A stretch of DNA of 64,000 nucleotides, from assembly GCF_001954275.1 (NCBI RefSeq), contig NZ_MBEU01000009.1:1-64000 (forward strand), read 5' to 3'. The DNA comes from Mycobacterium sp. IS-836 (lineage in GTDB: Bacteria > Actinomycetota > Actinomycetes > Mycobacteriales > Mycobacteriaceae). Below, piece by piece: positions 45,739 to 55,358 of this stretch (its first letter is position 1; each line of letters opens with the position of its first letter). The notes under the pieces are model-generated. The model was not told the origin of the DNA, did no database searches, and worked only from the letters and a program-made list of their open reading frames with translations. The position numbers were made by a program, and so were the translations under genes.

Positions 45739-46848
45739 CTAAAGATAACCTGTCTGGTTCACCAGTCGCACCGAAGATGCGCCATCGGAATAGAACTCGG
45801 CGATGCTCAACGACGCCAGGTCAAGGTGCAGCCGATACAAAACGCTGGGCCCCGCGTCCAGGGCGAGACGCAGCAGCATCTTGATAGGCGTCACATGCGA
45901 CACCACTAGCACCGTCGCGCCCTCGTGCGCCGCGACGATCCGGTCCCGCACCCGGCACACCCGATCCAGCACGCCGTCGAAGCTCTCGCCATCTGGGGGC
46001 AGAGTGCTGGTGTCACGCAACCAGCGCCGATGCAGCTCCGGATCATGTTGGGAGGCCTCGGCGAACGTGAGCCCCTCCCAGGCCCCGAAGTCGGTCTCGA
46101 TCAAATCGTCGTCGACGGTGACATCCAGGCCCAGCGCCTTGGCGGCGGTCGCCGCCGTGTCGTAGGCGCGTTGCAGCGGGGACGACAGCACGGCGGCTAT
46201 CCCGCCGCGCTCCGCCAAATATCGCGCCGCGGCCTGCGCCTGCTGCCGCCCCACCTCGGTCAGCGCCGGGTTGCCCCGGCCCGAATATCGGCGCTCCACC
46301 GACAGCTCGGTCTGCCCGTGCCGCAACAACAGCAGGCGGGTCGGGGTGCCGCGGGCGCCGGTCCATCCCGGCGCCGTCGGAGCTTGGGCCGTAACGGTTT
46401 TCGCGGGTTCAACAACCGGCGGCGTCGGCTCTTCGGATTCGATGCCGGCCGCGGCGTCCATGGCCTCGTTGGCCAACCGGTCCGCATGGGTGTTGCGGGC
46501 GCGCGGGACCCACGTGTAGCTGATCCGTTCGAACCGAGTCGCCAGCTTTCGGGCCTGGGCGTGCAGCTCGATAAGGTCGGGATGTTTGACTTTCCACCGC
46601 CCCGACATCTGTTCGACCACCAGCTTGGAATCCATAAAGACGGCGGCCTCGGTGGCCCCCAGCTTCGCGGCGTCGTCCAAACCGGCTATCAGGGCCCGGT
46701 ATTCGGCGACGTTGTTGGTCGCCCGGCCGATGGCCTGCTTGGTCTCGGCGAGCACCGCGGAGCGGTCTTCGGCCAGCACCACCGCGCCGTATCCGGCCGG
46801 CCCGGGATTGCCACGCGACCCGCCGTCGGCTTCGATGACGACTTTCAC
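45739..46848 (-). CDS. Bifunctional RNase HI / acid (alpha-ribazole-type) phosphatase, Rv2228c orthologue
   Basis: Two-domain enzyme of 369 residues. The N-terminal RNase HI domain (about 1-135) has the acidic residues of EADGGSRGNPGPAGYG, NNVAEYRA and MDSKLVVEQM, plus VPRARNTHADRLAN. The C-terminal histidine phosphatase domain carries LLLRHGQTELS with catalytic His, SSPLQRAYDT and VVSHVTPIKM. The fusion degrades RNA in RNA-DNA hybrids and dephosphorylates small substrates, possibly in cobalamin synthesis, which fits cobC nearby. GTG 46848 overlaps the upstream stop by 4 bases (GTGA). Confidence 0.92.
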   Translation of the reverse strand: MKVVIEADGGSRGNPGPAGYGAVVLAEDRSAVLAETKQAIGRATNNVAEYRALIAGLDDAAKLGATEAAVFMDSKLVVEQMSGRWKVKHPDLIELHAQARKLATRFERISYTWVPRARNTHADRLANEAMDAAAGIESEEPTPPVVEPAKTVTAQAPTAPGWTGARGTPTRLLLLRHGQTELSVERRYSGRGNPALTEVGRQQAQAAARYLAERGGIAAVLSSPLQRAYDTAATAAKALGLDVTVDDDLIETDFGAWEGLTFAEASQHDPELHRRWLRDTSTLPPDGESFDGVLDRVCRVRDRIVAAHEGATVLVVSHVTPIKMLLRLALDAGPSVLYRLHLDLASLSIAEFYSDGASSVRLVNQTGYL

Positions 46849-47582
46849 TGCTCGAATCCCTTGACCCGCAACAGGATCGCACCGCATTCCGGGCACCGCA
46901 CCAGTTCGTCCTCGGCGGCGGCCGAGATGCGGGACAGCTCACCGCGCCCGATCTCGATCCGGCAGGCGCCGCAGCGGTGACCGAGCAACGGCCCGGCACC
47001 CGGCCCGCCCCCAGCGCGCTGTCGCTCGTAGAGCGCGGACAGTGCGGGGTCCAGCGCCGCGGTCAACGTGTCGCGCCGCGACGAATGTTGTTGGCGGGCC
47101 TCGTCTATTTCGGCCAGCTCAGCATCCAGTTCTCGCTGGACGCTGACCAGGTCGGCCTGCAACGCCTCGATCGCCCGCTGCTCGGTGGCCAGCTGGGCCT
47201 GCAACTCCTCGCGGCGCTCCATCACTTCCAGCAGCGAATCCTCCAGGCTGGTCTGGCGCCGCACCAGGGTCTCCAATTCGTGCTGCAGATCCGACAATTG
47301 CTTCGCGTCGGCCGCACCCGACTTGAGCAATGCGCGGTCGCGGTCTTCGCGCTGGCGTACGGCGTCGATCTCGGACTCGAGCCGCGAGACCTGGGCGTCC
47401 AAGTCCTCCACCGCGATTCGCATAGTGGCCAGCCGGTCACTGGCGGCGTCGTGCTCGGACTGCATCCGCGCATACGCCTCCCGCTGCGGCAGATGGGACG
47501 CACGGTGCGCGATGCGGGACAGCTCGGCGTCCAGCTTCGACAACTCGAGTAGTGAAAGCTGCTGCGCTACTTCGGCTTTCAT
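46845..47582 (-). CDS. Coiled-coil zinc-ribbon protein, Rv2229c orthologue
   Basis: 245-residue protein: a long helical hairpin (about residues 5-170, heptad-rich, e.g. [19 protein letters not shown]) followed by a C4 zinc ribbon ([11 protein letters not shown] and [13 protein letters not shown]). The family (DUF164/C4-type zinc ribbon) is thought to bind nucleic acid or act with NIF3-type proteins, but no activity is established. ATG 47582 overlaps the NIF3 gene stop (ATGA), and its own stop overlaps the RNase HI gene start, so all three are coupled. Confidence 0.9.
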   Translation of the reverse strand: MKAEVAQQLSLLELSKLDAELSRIAHRASHLPQREAYARMQSEHDAASDRLATMRIAVEDLDAQVSRLESEIDAVRQREDRDRALLKSGAADAKQLSDLQHELETLVRRQTSLEDSLLEVMERREELQAQLATEQRAIEALQADLVSVQRELDAELAEIDEARQQHSSRRDTLTAALDPALSALYERQRAGGGPGAGPLLGHRCGACRIEIGRGELSRISAAAEDELVRCPECGAILLRVKGFEQ

Positions 47583-48706
47583 GAACCATCTCCCCCAAGA
47601 TTCCACGGGTCGGTGCGCAGGGTGCTCACCCGCACCGGCAACTCCGCACCGAAACGGGACCGCAGCAAGTCGGCGGCCTGCTCGCACCACGGGAATTCGC
47701 TGGCCCAATGCGCGACGTCGATCAGCGCGACGTCCGAGGCCCGGCGATGCTCGTCGGCCGGATGATGCCGCAGGTCGGCGGTGACATAGGCCTGCACTCC
47801 CGCGTCCGCCGCGGTCGCCAACAGTGAGTCTCCTGCGCCGCCGCACACTGCGACCCGCGTCACCGCCATGTCGGGGTCCCCCGCGGCGCGCACACCCGAG
47901 GACGTCTGCGGCAGCGCCCCGGCGACGCGGGAGACGAAGGCGCGCAACGGTTCCGGTTGTGGCAGCGTGCCGATGCGGCCCAACCCGGCGTCGCCGGGCG
48001 GGGGCACCAGCGCGAAGATGTCGAACGCGGGCTCCTCGTACGGGTGGGCGGCGCGCATCGCCGCCAGCACCGCCGCGCGGGCACGCGCGGGCGCGACGAC
48101 CTCGAACCGGTCCTCGTCCACCCGCTCGACGGTGCCGACGCTGCCCACGGCGGGTGTCGCCCCGTCGTGCGGCAGGAACTGCCCGATGCCGCTGACGCTC
48201 CAGCTGCAGTGCGAGTAGTCGCCGATGTGGCCGGCGCCCGCGTCGAACACCGCCGCCCGCACCGCGTCCGCGTTCTCGCGCGGCACGTAGATGACCCACT
48301 TGTCGAGATCCCCCGTCAACGACAATGGCTCGAGCACGCCCTCGACGGTCAGGCCAAGCGCGTCGGCCAGCGCGTCCGACACGCCCGGTGACGCCGAGTC
48401 GGCATTGGTGTGCGCGGTGAACAGCGAACGCCCGCTTCGGATCAGCCGGTGCAGCAGTGCCCCCTTCGGAGTGCTGGTCGCGACCGTGTCGACTCCGCGC
48501 AACAGCAGCGGGTGATGGGCCAGCAGCAGGCCGGCGTCGGGAACTTCGTCGACCACCTCTCGCGTGGCATCGACCGCGACGGTCACCGAGCCCAGCGCCT
48601 CGTCGGGGTCGCCGCACACCAGGCCGACCGAATCCCACGGCTGGGCAAGCCGCGGCGGGTAGGCCTCGTCCAGCACCTCGATAACATCGGCCAGCCGCAC
48701 GCTCAC
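47579..48706 (-). CDS. NIF3/GTP cyclohydrolase I type 2 family protein, Rv2230c orthologue
   Basis: 375-residue NIF3-family metal-binding protein. The two halves of the dinuclear metal site are at [12 protein letters not shown] plus AHTNAD near the N-terminus and [15 protein letters not shown] plus [10 protein letters not shown] near the C-terminus, separated by the inserted PII-like domain usual in bacteria ([27 protein letters not shown]). Cellular role not settled. GTG 48706 overlaps the cobC stop by 4 bases. Confidence 0.92.
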   Translation of the reverse strand: MSVRLADVIEVLDEAYPPRLAQPWDSVGLVCGDPDEALGSVTVAVDATREVVDEVPDAGLLLAHHPLLLRGVDTVATSTPKGALLHRLIRSGRSLFTAHTNADSASPGVSDALADALGLTVEGVLEPLSLTGDLDKWVIYVPRENADAVRAAVFDAGAGHIGDYSHCSWSVSGIGQFLPHDGATPAVGSVGTVERVDEDRFEVVAPARARAAVLAAMRAAHPYEEPAFDIFALVPPPGDAGLGRIGTLPQPEPLRAFVSRVAGALPQTSSGVRAAGDPDMAVTRVAVCGGAGDSLLATAADAGVQAYVTADLRHHPADEHRRASDVALIDVAHWASEFPWCEQAADLLRSRFGAELPVRVSTLRTDPWNLGGDGS

Positions 48707-49734
48707 GGCCGCACCTCGTCGATCGTCTCGACCAACCGCGGCCATTCGGGACGCACCGCCGCCCGCAGATACTCCTCGCCCAGGCCCACGAAGGTATCGC
48801 AGCGGCGTATCGCAATCCCCTTGTGGTGCAGATGCTTTCGCAGTGCGACCGCATCCGGCCGACGGAACAGCACGAACGGCGCCCGGCCGTCGACCACCTC
48901 GGCGCCCACCGATGCCAGGCCGGCCACCATCTGCGAACGCAGCCGCGCCAGCCGCAGCGCATCGGCGGTCGCGTCGGCGACGGCTTCCGCCGCGCAGCAG
49001 GCAGCAATGGCGGTCAGCTGCAGCGTGCCGACCGGCCAGTGCGCACGCCGGGCGGTCAGCCGCGCCAACACCTCCGGTGGGCCGACGGCGTATCCCACTC
49101 GCAATCCGGCCAGCGCCCAGGACTTGGTCAGGCTGCGCAGCACCACCACGTCGGGCAGCGCGTCGCCGGCCAGCGATTCCGGCTCGCCCGGAACCGAGTC
49201 GGCGAACGCCTCGTCGATCACCAGAATTCGCCCGGGCCGGCGCAACGCCAGCAGCCGCTCGCGCGTGTGCAGCACCGAGGTGGGATTGGTCGGATTGCCC
49301 ACCACCACCAGGTCGGCATCGTCGGGCACGAATGCTCCATCCAAGCCGAACGGCGGATCGAGCACGACGTGATGCACCGGCACCCCGGCCGCGGTCAGCG
49401 CCATCGCCGGCTCGGTGAACGACGGCGCGACGATCACCGCCCGCGCCGGACGCAGGTTGGGCAGCAACGCGAACCCCTCCGCCGCACCGGCCAGCGGCAG
49501 CACCTCGTCGCGGGCCCGGCCATGGCGCTCGGCGACGGCGTCTTGCGCCGCGTGCAGGTCCTCGATGCCGGGGTAGCGCGCCAGATCCGGCAGCCGCGCT
49601 GTAAGCCGCCGTATCAGCCATTCCGGCGGTTGCGCGTGACGAACGTTGACGGCGAAATCCAGCATCCCCGGCGCGACGGCCTGATCACCGTGGTAGCGCC
49701 CGGCACCAAGCGGGCTCGGATCCAGACTCGCCAT
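48703..49734 (-). CDS. cobC: PLP-dependent threonine-phosphate decarboxylase/aminotransferase CobC
   Basis: Class I/II aminotransferase-fold enzyme annotated in cobalamin synthesis (L-threonine-O-3-phosphate decarboxylase type), 343 residues. Visible motifs: [35 protein letters not shown], and the PLP-binding lysine in [19 protein letters not shown] 49734 is chosen; the longer frame to 49794 lacks conserved sequence. Heads the minus-strand run cobC-NIF3-zinc ribbon-RNase HI, all coupled by 4-base overlaps. cobD is encoded nearby. Confidence 0.9.
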   Translation of the reverse strand: MASLDPSPLGAGRYHGDQAVAPGMLDFAVNVRHAQPPEWLIRRLTARLPDLARYPGIEDLHAAQDAVAERHGRARDEVLPLAGAAEGFALLPNLRPARAVIVAPSFTEPAMALTAAGVPVHHVVLDPPFGLDGAFVPDDADLVVVGNPTNPTSVLHTRERLLALRRPGRILVIDEAFADSVPGEPESLAGDALPDVVVLRSLTKSWALAGLRVGYAVGPPEVLARLTARRAHWPVGTLQLTAIAACCAAEAVADATADALRLARLRSQMVAGLASVGAEVVDGRAPFVLFRRPDAVALRKHLHHKGIAIRRCDTFVGLGEEYLRAAVRPEWPRLVETIDEVRP

Positions 49735-49816
49735 CAGTGAAACATTAGTGCGCCGCCGCGGGAGCGTGGCGGGAACACCGTCACACCACGGCATGCCTAT
49801 CTAGGACAATGGTGAC

Positions 49817-50494
49817 GTGACAGGCACAGTCCCGGCCGATTACGCGGCGCCGCAGCTGGTGATCTTCGATCTCGACGGCACCCTCACCGACTCCGCCGAA
49901 GGGATCGTCGCGAGCTTCCTGCACGCGCTCAGCCACATCGGCGCCCCGGTGCCCGAGGGCGACCTGGCCGCGCAGATCGTCGGGCCGCCGATGGACGACA
50001 CGTTCCACGCGATGGAGCTCGGCGAGCACGCCGACGCGGCGATCGCGGCCTTCCGCGCCGAGTACGGCGCCCGGGGCTGGGCGATGAACACGCTGTTCGA
50101 CGGGATTGCCACCCTGTTGGCCGATCTGCACGCCGCCGGCGTCCGGCTGGCGGTGGCCACCTCGAAGCTGGAACCGACGGCGCGGCGCATCCTCGCCCAT
50201 TTCGAGCTCGACCGGTATTTCGACGTCATCGCCGGTGCCAGTCCCGACGGATCCCGCAAGACGAAGGAGGAGGTGCTGGCGCACGCGCTGGAGCAGCTGC
50301 GGCCGCTGCCCGATCGGGTGCTGATGGTCGGCGACCGCAGCCACGACGTGGACGGGGCGGCCGCACACGGGATCGACGCCGTGGTGGTCGGCTGGGGCTA
50401 CGGGCGGGCCGACTTCGCGGAAACGGGCGCGCCCGCCGTCGGAGTGACGCATGCCGCCACCATCGCCGAGCTGCGGAGGGCGTTGGGTGTCTAA
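49817..50494 (+). CDS. ptkA: HAD-family protein tyrosine kinase PtkA
   Basis: HAD-fold protein; in M. tuberculosis PtkA phosphorylates the phosphatase PtpA. Here 225 residues with the HAD motifs FDLDGTLTDSAEG, VATSKLEPTARRI and MVGDRSHDVDGA plus GWGYGRADF. The disordered N-terminal extension (about 65-80 residues) of M. tuberculosis PtkA is absent: an in-frame TAG at 49802 closes the frame five codons before the GTG at 49817. The gene overlaps ptpA by 8 bases, the expected coupled pair. Confidence 0.93.
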   Translation: MTGTVPADYAAPQLVIFDLDGTLTDSAEGIVASFLHALSHIGAPVPEGDLAAQIVGPPMDDTFHAMELGEHADAAIAAFRAEYGARGWAMNTLFDGIATLLADLHAAGVRLAVATSKLEPTARRILAHFELDRYFDVIAGASPDGSRKTKEEVLAHALEQLRPLPDRVLMVGDRSHDVDGAAAHGIDAVVVGWGYGRADFAETGAPAVGVTHAATIAELRRALGV

Positions 50495-50978
50495 ACCGCT
50501 GCACGTGACCTTCGTCTGCACCGGCAACATCTGCCGCTCTCCGATGGCGGAGAAGATGTTCGCCGAGCAGCTGCGGCGACGCGGTCTGGGCGACGCGGTG
50601 CGGGTGACCAGCGCGGGCACCGGCGACTGGCACATCGGCAGCTGCGCCGACGAGCGAGCCTCCCGGGTGCTGCGGGCGCACGGCTATTCCACCGATCACT
50701 GCGCCGCGCAATTCGGCACCGACCACTCGGCGGCCGACCTGGTGGTGGCGCTGGGCCGCAACCACGTCTGGATGCTGCAGCAGCTGGGAGTCGACGAGAG
50801 CCGGATCCGACTGCTGCGGTCGTTCGACCCGCGCTCGGGGGCCTATGTGCCGGACGTGGAGGATCCCTATTACGGCGACCACGCGGACTTCGAAGAAGTC
50901 TTTGCCGTCATCGAAGCCGCCCTGCCCGGCCTGCACGAGTGGGTCGACGAGCAACTGGCGCGAAGCGGGCATGGTTGA
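50487..50978 (+). CDS. ptpA: Low-molecular-weight protein tyrosine phosphatase PtpA
   Basis: Secreted virulence phosphatase in M. tuberculosis that blocks phagosome acidification. The 163 residues match exactly in length. The P-loop is CTGNICRS with catalytic Cys11 and Arg17, and the general acid Asp is in DVEDPYYGD, where the two tyrosines are the known PtkA phosphorylation sites. GTG 50487 lies inside ptkA (8-base overlap); the longer ORF start at 50451 is not conserved. Its stop overlaps the SURF1 start by one base. Confidence 0.95.
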   Translation: MSKPLHVTFVCTGNICRSPMAEKMFAEQLRRRGLGDAVRVTSAGTGDWHIGSCADERASRVLRAHGYSTDHCAAQFGTDHSAADLVVALGRNHVWMLQQLGVDESRIRLLRSFDPRSGAYVPDVEDPYYGDHADFEEVFAVIEAALPGLHEWVDEQLARSGHG

Positions 50979-51799
50979 TGCCCCGCTTGGCGTTCTTGCT
51001 GCGGCCCGGCTGGATTGTGCTGGCCCTGGTGGTGATCGCCTTCACCTACCTGTGCTTCATGGTGCTCGCGCCGTGGCAGCTGGGAAAGAACACCCGCACG
51101 TCGCGGGAAAACCACCAAATCGAGTATTCCCTCAACACCGCCCCCGTTCCGTTGAAAACATTGTTACCGCAACAGGATTCGTCGGCCCCGGATGCACAAT
51201 GGCGCAGGGTGACGGCAACCGGCCACTATCTGGCGGATGTTGCGGTGCTGGCCCGGCTGCGGGTCGTCGAGGCCGAGCAGGCATTCGAGGTGCTGGTGCC
51301 CTTCGTCGTCGACGACGGACCCACCGTCCTGGTGGATCGCGGCTATGTGCGACCCGAGGAGGGTTCGCATGTGCCGCCGATCCCGCGGCCGCCGGCGGAG
51401 ACCGTGACCATCACGGCGCGCCTGCGCGATTCGGAGCCCCTGGTGCAGGGCAAAGACCCCTTCACCAGAGACGGCTTCGAGCAGGTGTATTCGATTAATA
51501 CCCAACAGGTTTCGGCCCTGACCAAAGTTCCGCTGGCCGGCTCGTATCTGCAATTGGTTGACAACCAACCCGGCGGGCTCGGCGTGGTCGGCGTGCCGCG
51601 CCTGGACGCCGGGCCGTTTCTGTCGTACGGCATTCAATGGATTTTGTTCGGCATCCTGGCGCCGATCGGGCTGGGATATTTCGCGTATTCCGAGATCCGG
51701 GCCCGGCGCGCGGAAAAACAGGCGCCCGTCGCTGAAAGCTCCGACAGCCCCACGACCGTCGAGGAAAAACTCGCCGACCGCTACGGCCGCCGGCGCTAA
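50978..51799 (+). CDS. SURF1-family membrane protein, Rv2235 orthologue
   Basis: SURF1-type cytochrome oxidase assembly factor, 273 residues. Two transmembrane helices flank an external domain: residues about 9-30 (PGWIVLALVVIAFTYLCFMVL) and about 214-236 (FLSYGIQWILFGILAPIGLGYF). Typical motifs: the WQLGKN start, WRRVTATGHYL, VLVDRGYV and PFLSYGIQW. Likely role: insertion or maturation of heme a3 in the aa3 oxidase. Coupled to ptpA by TGATG. Confidence 0.9.
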   Translation: MPRLAFLLRPGWIVLALVVIAFTYLCFMVLAPWQLGKNTRTSRENHQIEYSLNTAPVPLKTLLPQQDSSAPDAQWRRVTATGHYLADVAVLARLRVVEAEQAFEVLVPFVVDDGPTVLVDRGYVRPEEGSHVPPIPRPPAETVTITARLRDSEPLVQGKDPFTRDGFEQVYSINTQQVSALTKVPLAGSYLQLVDNQPGGLGVVGVPRLDAGPFLSYGIQWILFGILAPIGLGYFAYSEIRARRAEKQAPVAESSDSPTTVEEKLADRYGRRR

Positions 51800-51807
51800 A
51801 CACTTTC

Positions 51808-51862
51808 AGTGTGCGCCGAGGGCGCCCTACGTACACATTCGACGCCGCTGATGCACACTCGA
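51808..51862. repeat. Palindromic dispersed repeat, copy 2
   Basis: AGTGTGC (51808-51814) and GCACACT (51853-51859) form the inverted ends; the interior shares GCGCYGAGGGCG-N-CCTA and the 3' flank ACTCGAYGCCC with copy 1 at 39222-39279. It sits between the convergent SURF1 and cobD genes and contains the last codons of cobD. Confidence 0.65.
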
Positions 51863-52792
51863 TGCCCAAAACAGACATCCGAGTAGGGCGGCGACCGTCT
51901 GCACTGCCCGAGACAGGGTCACCGCGCGCCGCAGGTCGGCGACCGTAGGCTGCGGGCCGTCGCCCAGGGTGGGACGTATCTGCAGCTCATGGCGGTACTG
52001 GGTGGGCCCGCCGAGCCGCGCGCGCAGCGCCCCGGCGAACGACGCCTCGACCACGCCGGCGTTGGGGCTGGGATGACGGGCCGCGTCGCGGCGCCAGGCC
52101 CGCAGCGCACCCGCCGTCGACCCGCTGACCAGCGGCGCGCACAACGCCACCAGCGCGGCGGTCACCCGAGCAGCGACGTAGTTGGCAACATCGTCCAATC
52201 GCGCTGCGGCCCAACCGAACCGGATATAGCGCGGGGAGCGGTGGCCGATCATCGAATCCAAGGTGTTGACGGCGCGGTAGGCCAGCACCGCGGGCACGCC
52301 GCCCGCCGTCGCCCACAGCAGCGGCGCCACCTCGGCGTCGGACGTGTTTTCCGCGACCGATTCCAGCGCCGCGCGCGTCAGACCCGGGCCGTCCAGCGCC
52401 GCCGGATCGCGCCCGCACAGCGACGGCAACAACCGTCGCGCGCCCTCGAGATCGTCGCGTTCCAGCAGCCGCGACATCGCCGTGCCGGTGCGCGCCAACG
52501 ACGTTCCGCCCAGCGATATCCAGGTCGCCGCGGCGGTGGCGGCGATCGGCCACGGCCCGCCCAGGCGCACCGCGGCCCTCTCGACCGTCGCGCCGAGCAG
52601 CGTTGCGGCGCCGACCATCAGGCCCACGTGCAGCGCGCCCGCGAGCTTGGCGTCGCGGTAGGTGAGGCGCTCCACCCGCGCGGCCGCCGTGCCGAACAGC
52701 GCGACCGGATGCCGCCGCTGCGGGTCGCTCAGCGCGAGGTCGGCCAGGTAGCCGGCCAGCACGCCGGCGACGCGGGTCCGAATCGCAACCAT
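51827..52792 (-). CDS. cobD: Adenosylcobinamide-phosphate synthase CobD
   Basis: Integral membrane enzyme that joins aminopropanol phosphate to cobyric acid in cobalamin synthesis (CbiB/CobD family), 321 residues. Conserved segments: [79 protein letters not shown] and [15 protein letters not shown]. Several hydrophobic helices are visible. The last eleven residues (from [11 protein letters not shown]) and the stop come from the palindromic repeat 51808-51862, so the original C-terminus was probably altered by its insertion. Start ATG 52792. Confidence 0.92.
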   Translation of the reverse strand: MVAIRTRVAGVLAGYLADLALSDPQRRHPVALFGTAAARVERLTYRDAKLAGALHVGLMVGAATLLGATVERAAVRLGGPWPIAATAAATWISLGGTSLARTGTAMSRLLERDDLEGARRLLPSLCGRDPAALDGPGLTRAALESVAENTSDAEVAPLLWATAGGVPAVLAYRAVNTLDSMIGHRSPRYIRFGWAAARLDDVANYVAARVTAALVALCAPLVSGSTAGALRAWRRDAARHPSPNAGVVEASFAGALRARLGGPTQYRHELQIRPTLGDGPQPTVADLRRAVTLSRAVQTVAALLGCLFWASSVHQRRRMCT

Positions 52793-52844
52793 TCCCGCAG
52801 CGTCTCACACGTGGTCTACTCGATTGCATGAGGCGAGTTCCGCG

Positions 52845-53660
52845 ATGAAGCGGCCCGCGACCCGGATCGCCGACCTACTGAATCCGGCGGCGATGCTGTT
52901 ACCGGCCGCCAATGTGATCATGCAGCTGGCCCTGCCGGGCGTCGGTTACGGCGTGCTGGAAAGCCCGGTGGACAGCGGCAACGTCTACAAGCATCCGTTC
53001 AAGCGGGCCCGCACCACCGGCACCTACCTGGCGGTGGCGACCATTGGTACCGAGTCCGACCGGGCGCTGATCCGCGGCGCCGTCGACGTCGCACACCGGC
53101 AAGTGCGGTCGACGCCGTCAAGCCCGGTGTCCTACAACGCGTTTGACCCCAAGTTGCAGCTGTGGGTGGCGGCGTGTCTGTACCGCTATTTCATCGACCA
53201 GCACGAGTTTCTGCACGGCCGGCTCGACGACGCCACCGCCGACACCGTCTACCGCGACGCCAAGCGGCTGGGCACCACGCTGCAGGTGCCCGAGCGCATG
53301 TGGCCTCCGGACCGGGTCGCGTTCGACGAGTACTGGAAACGCTCGCTCGACGAACTGCGCATCGACCCGCCGGTGCGCGAGCATCTGCGCGGGGTGGCGT
53401 CGATGGCCTTCCTGCCCTGGCCGGTGCGGGCGCTGGCGGGGCCACTCAATCTGTTCGCGACGACGGGATTTCTGGCCCCCGAGTTTCGGGCGATGATGAA
53501 GCTGGACTGGTCGGAGGGCCAGCAGCGCCGATTCGAATGGCTACTGGCAGCCCTACGGCTGGCCGACCGATTGATTCCGCACCGGGCGTGGATCTTCGGC
53601 TACCAGCTCTACTTGCGGGACATGCGATCTCGCGCACGTCGCGGCCGGCGCATCGTCTAG
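52845..53660 (+). CDS. DUF2236 (MpaB/latex-oxygenase-like) protein, Rv2237 orthologue
   Basis: 271-residue member of the DUF2236 family, which includes heme-binding oxygenases of the Lcp/MpaB type. Conserved segments: [52 protein letters not shown], and the [19 protein letters not shown] stretch with histidine and basic residues typical of the heme pocket. Function in mycobacteria unknown. ATG 52845 is preferred over the TTG at 52824 by comparison with the M. tuberculosis N-terminus. Confidence 0.85.
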   Translation: MKRPATRIADLLNPAAMLLPAANVIMQLALPGVGYGVLESPVDSGNVYKHPFKRARTTGTYLAVATIGTESDRALIRGAVDVAHRQVRSTPSSPVSYNAFDPKLQLWVAACLYRYFIDQHEFLHGRLDDATADTVYRDAKRLGTTLQVPERMWPPDRVAFDEYWKRSLDELRIDPPVREHLRGVASMAFLPWPVRALAGPLNLFATTGFLAPEFRAMMKLDWSEGQQRRFEWLLAALRLADRLIPHRAWIFGYQLYLRDMRSRARRGRRIV

Positions 53661-53675
53661 GACTAGAGTCGGCGC

Positions 53676-54071
53676 ATGGCCTTCCCCGCACTCAACCACG
53701 TCGCGGTCACGGTGCGCGACCTCGAAGTAAGCAGTCCCTGGTACCGCCGCCTTCTCGGCTCCGACCCCCTCACCGACGAGCACGACGACGCCGGCTACCG
53801 GCATCAGGTGTGGTTGCTCGACGGCGGCACGGGGTTCGGCCTCCACCAGCACGACCGCCCGGCCCCCGACGAGAAGTTCAGCGAACATCGCGTCGGCCTC
53901 GACCATGTCGCCTTCGGCTGCGCCAATCGCGCCGAGCTCGAGGACTGGGTCAAGCGGCTGGACGAGCTCGGGATCGAGCACGGCGGCATCGTGGACGCGG
54001 AGTACGGCTCGGGCCTGAGTTTCCGCGACCCCGACGGCATCGCGTTGGAATTCTTCGCGCTTCCGGGGTAA
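53676..54071 (+). CDS. VOC/glyoxalase-family protein
   Basis: 131-residue vicinal-oxygen-chelate protein built of two beta-alpha-beta3 units: LNHVAVTVRDLEVSSPWYRRLLG with the first metal histidine, and VGLDHVAFGCANRAEL with the second, ending FRDPDGIALEFFAL with the glutamate. Function could be lyase, isomerase, dioxygenase or drug binding. It follows the DUF2236 gene by 15 bases and converges with the epoxide hydrolase gene 4 bases away; both are additions relative to M. tuberculosis. Confidence 0.85.
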   Translation: MAFPALNHVAVTVRDLEVSSPWYRRLLGSDPLTDEHDDAGYRHQVWLLDGGTGFGLHQHDRPAPDEKFSEHRVGLDHVAFGCANRAELEDWVKRLDELGIEHGGIVDAEYGSGLSFRDPDGIALEFFALPG

Positions 54072-54075
54072 CCCG

Positions 54076-55221
54076 TCAGCGCACCGTCGCAAAGAACGCG
54101 CGCAGGTCGTCGACGAACAGCTCCGGTTGTTCGAACGCTGCGAAATGCCCGCCGCGCGGCATGTCGGTCCAGTGGGTGATGTTGTAGACCGGCTCGCACC
54201 AGCTCCGCGGCGCCTTGAGCAGCTCGTGCGGGAAAGCCGCTACGCCGGTTGGCAATTCGACCCGGTCTATTTGCCCCCAGACCCGAAAGCTCTCCCAATA
54301 CAGCCGCGCCGAGGACGCGGCGGTTTCGGTAACCCAGTACACCATCACGTTGTCGAGTAGCTCGTCGCGGCTGAACGCGTTCTCCGGATGCCCGTCGCAA
54401 TCCGACCAGGCCCAGAACTTCTCGACGATCCACGCCAGCTGCCCCGCCGGCGAATCGACCAGCCCGTAGCCCAGCGTCTGCGGCCGGGTGGACTGCTGCT
54501 TGGAATAGCCGGTGCCCCACTTGCGGTGCTCGGCCAGGGCGGCCATCGCCGCCTTCTCCTCCTCGGTGGGGTTCGCCATCGCTTCGGCCGTGGGCCTTCC
54601 GAGCGGCATGTTGAGGTGAATGGCCACGCAGTGGCCGCCGTTTCGGCCGATCTGATTCGTGACGGCCGCACCCCAGTCGCCGCCCTGCGCGCCGTAGCGG
54701 TCGTAGCCGAGGGTGCCCATCAGCGTCTCCCACGCCGCGGCGATCTTCTCCACACCCCACCCGGTGCGGGTGGGCTTACCCGAGAACCCGTATCCCGGAA
54801 GTGACGGGCAGACAACGTGAAAGGCGTCCTCGGTGCGTCCCGACGCCGGATTCGTCAGCGGCTCAATCACCTTGTGAAACTCCACAATTGAGCCCGGCCA
54901 CCCGTGCGTGATCACCAACGGAAAGGCGTCCTCGTGCGGGGACCGTTGGTGGATGAAATGGATGTCCAGCCCGTCGATCTCGGTGACGAACTGGTCGAAG
55001 CGGTTGAGCGCGGCCTCGCGCGACCGCCAGTCGTATTCGTTGGCCCAGTAGCCGGCGAGCTCGCGGGTGTAGGCCAGCGGGATGCCCTGGCTCCAGTCGT
55101 CCACGCACTCGGCTTCGGGCCACCGGGTGCGCGCCAAACGGGATCGCAGATCGTCGAGAACATCATCGGAAACGTCGATGCGAAACGGCTTCACCCGTTC
55201 ATAGTGCCGCACGCTCGCCAA
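54076..55221 (-). CDS. Epoxide hydrolase (alpha/beta-hydrolase with EHN domain)
   Basis: Microsomal-type epoxide hydrolase, 381 residues. The N-terminal EHN lid ([26 protein letters not shown]) precedes the oxyanion motif HGWPGS, the nucleophile Asp in [10 protein letters not shown], and the catalytic His in [11 protein letters not shown]; a lid tyrosine is in [10 protein letters not shown]. It opens epoxides to diols. Start ATG 55221. It is divergent from nothing nearby; tRNA-Val lies immediately upstream on the same strand. Confidence 0.9.
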   Translation of the reverse strand: MASVRHYERVKPFRIDVSDDVLDDLRSRLARTRWPEAECVDDWSQGIPLAYTRELAGYWANEYDWRSREAALNRFDQFVTEIDGLDIHFIHQRSPHEDAFPLVITHGWPGSIVEFHKVIEPLTNPASGRTEDAFHVVCPSLPGYGFSGKPTRTGWGVEKIAAAWETLMGTLGYDRYGAQGGDWGAAVTNQIGRNGGHCVAIHLNMPLGRPTAEAMANPTEEEKAAMAALAEHRKWGTGYSKQQSTRPQTLGYGLVDSPAGQLAWIVEKFWAWSDCDGHPENAFSRDELLDNVMVYWVTETAASSARLYWESFRVWGQIDRVELPTGVAAFPHELLKAPRSWCEPVYNITHWTDMPRGGHFAAFEQPELFVDDLRAFFATVR

Positions 55222-55228
55222 ACGCCGG

Positions 55229-55300
55229 TGGGCGCGGACGGTATCGAACCGCCGACCGCTGGTGTGTAAAACCAGAGCTCTACCACTGAGCTACGCGCCC
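55229..55300 (-). tRNA. tRNA-Val (anticodon TAC)
   Basis: Read on the minus strand, a 72-base cloverleaf: acceptor GGGCGCG/CGCGCCC, D arm GCTC-AGTGGTA-GAGC, anticodon arm CTGGT-TTTACAC-ACCAG with anticodon TAC, T arm GGCGG-TTCGATA-CCGTC. The 3' CCA is not fully encoded (ACCG follows). Its place next to ahpE matches M. tuberculosis. Confidence 0.96.
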
Positions 55301-55358
55301 TTGAAACCCAGGGGGTCCGCCGCAGGCTACACGTCAACAGCCTAAGCAGCCAAAACGA

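Noticed and set aside
46845..49007. A 720-codon minus-strand extension of the zinc-ribbon gene
   Set aside because: The part upstream of ATG 47582 is Arg/Gly-rich shadow of the NIF3 and cobC frames; the true start overlaps the NIF3 stop.
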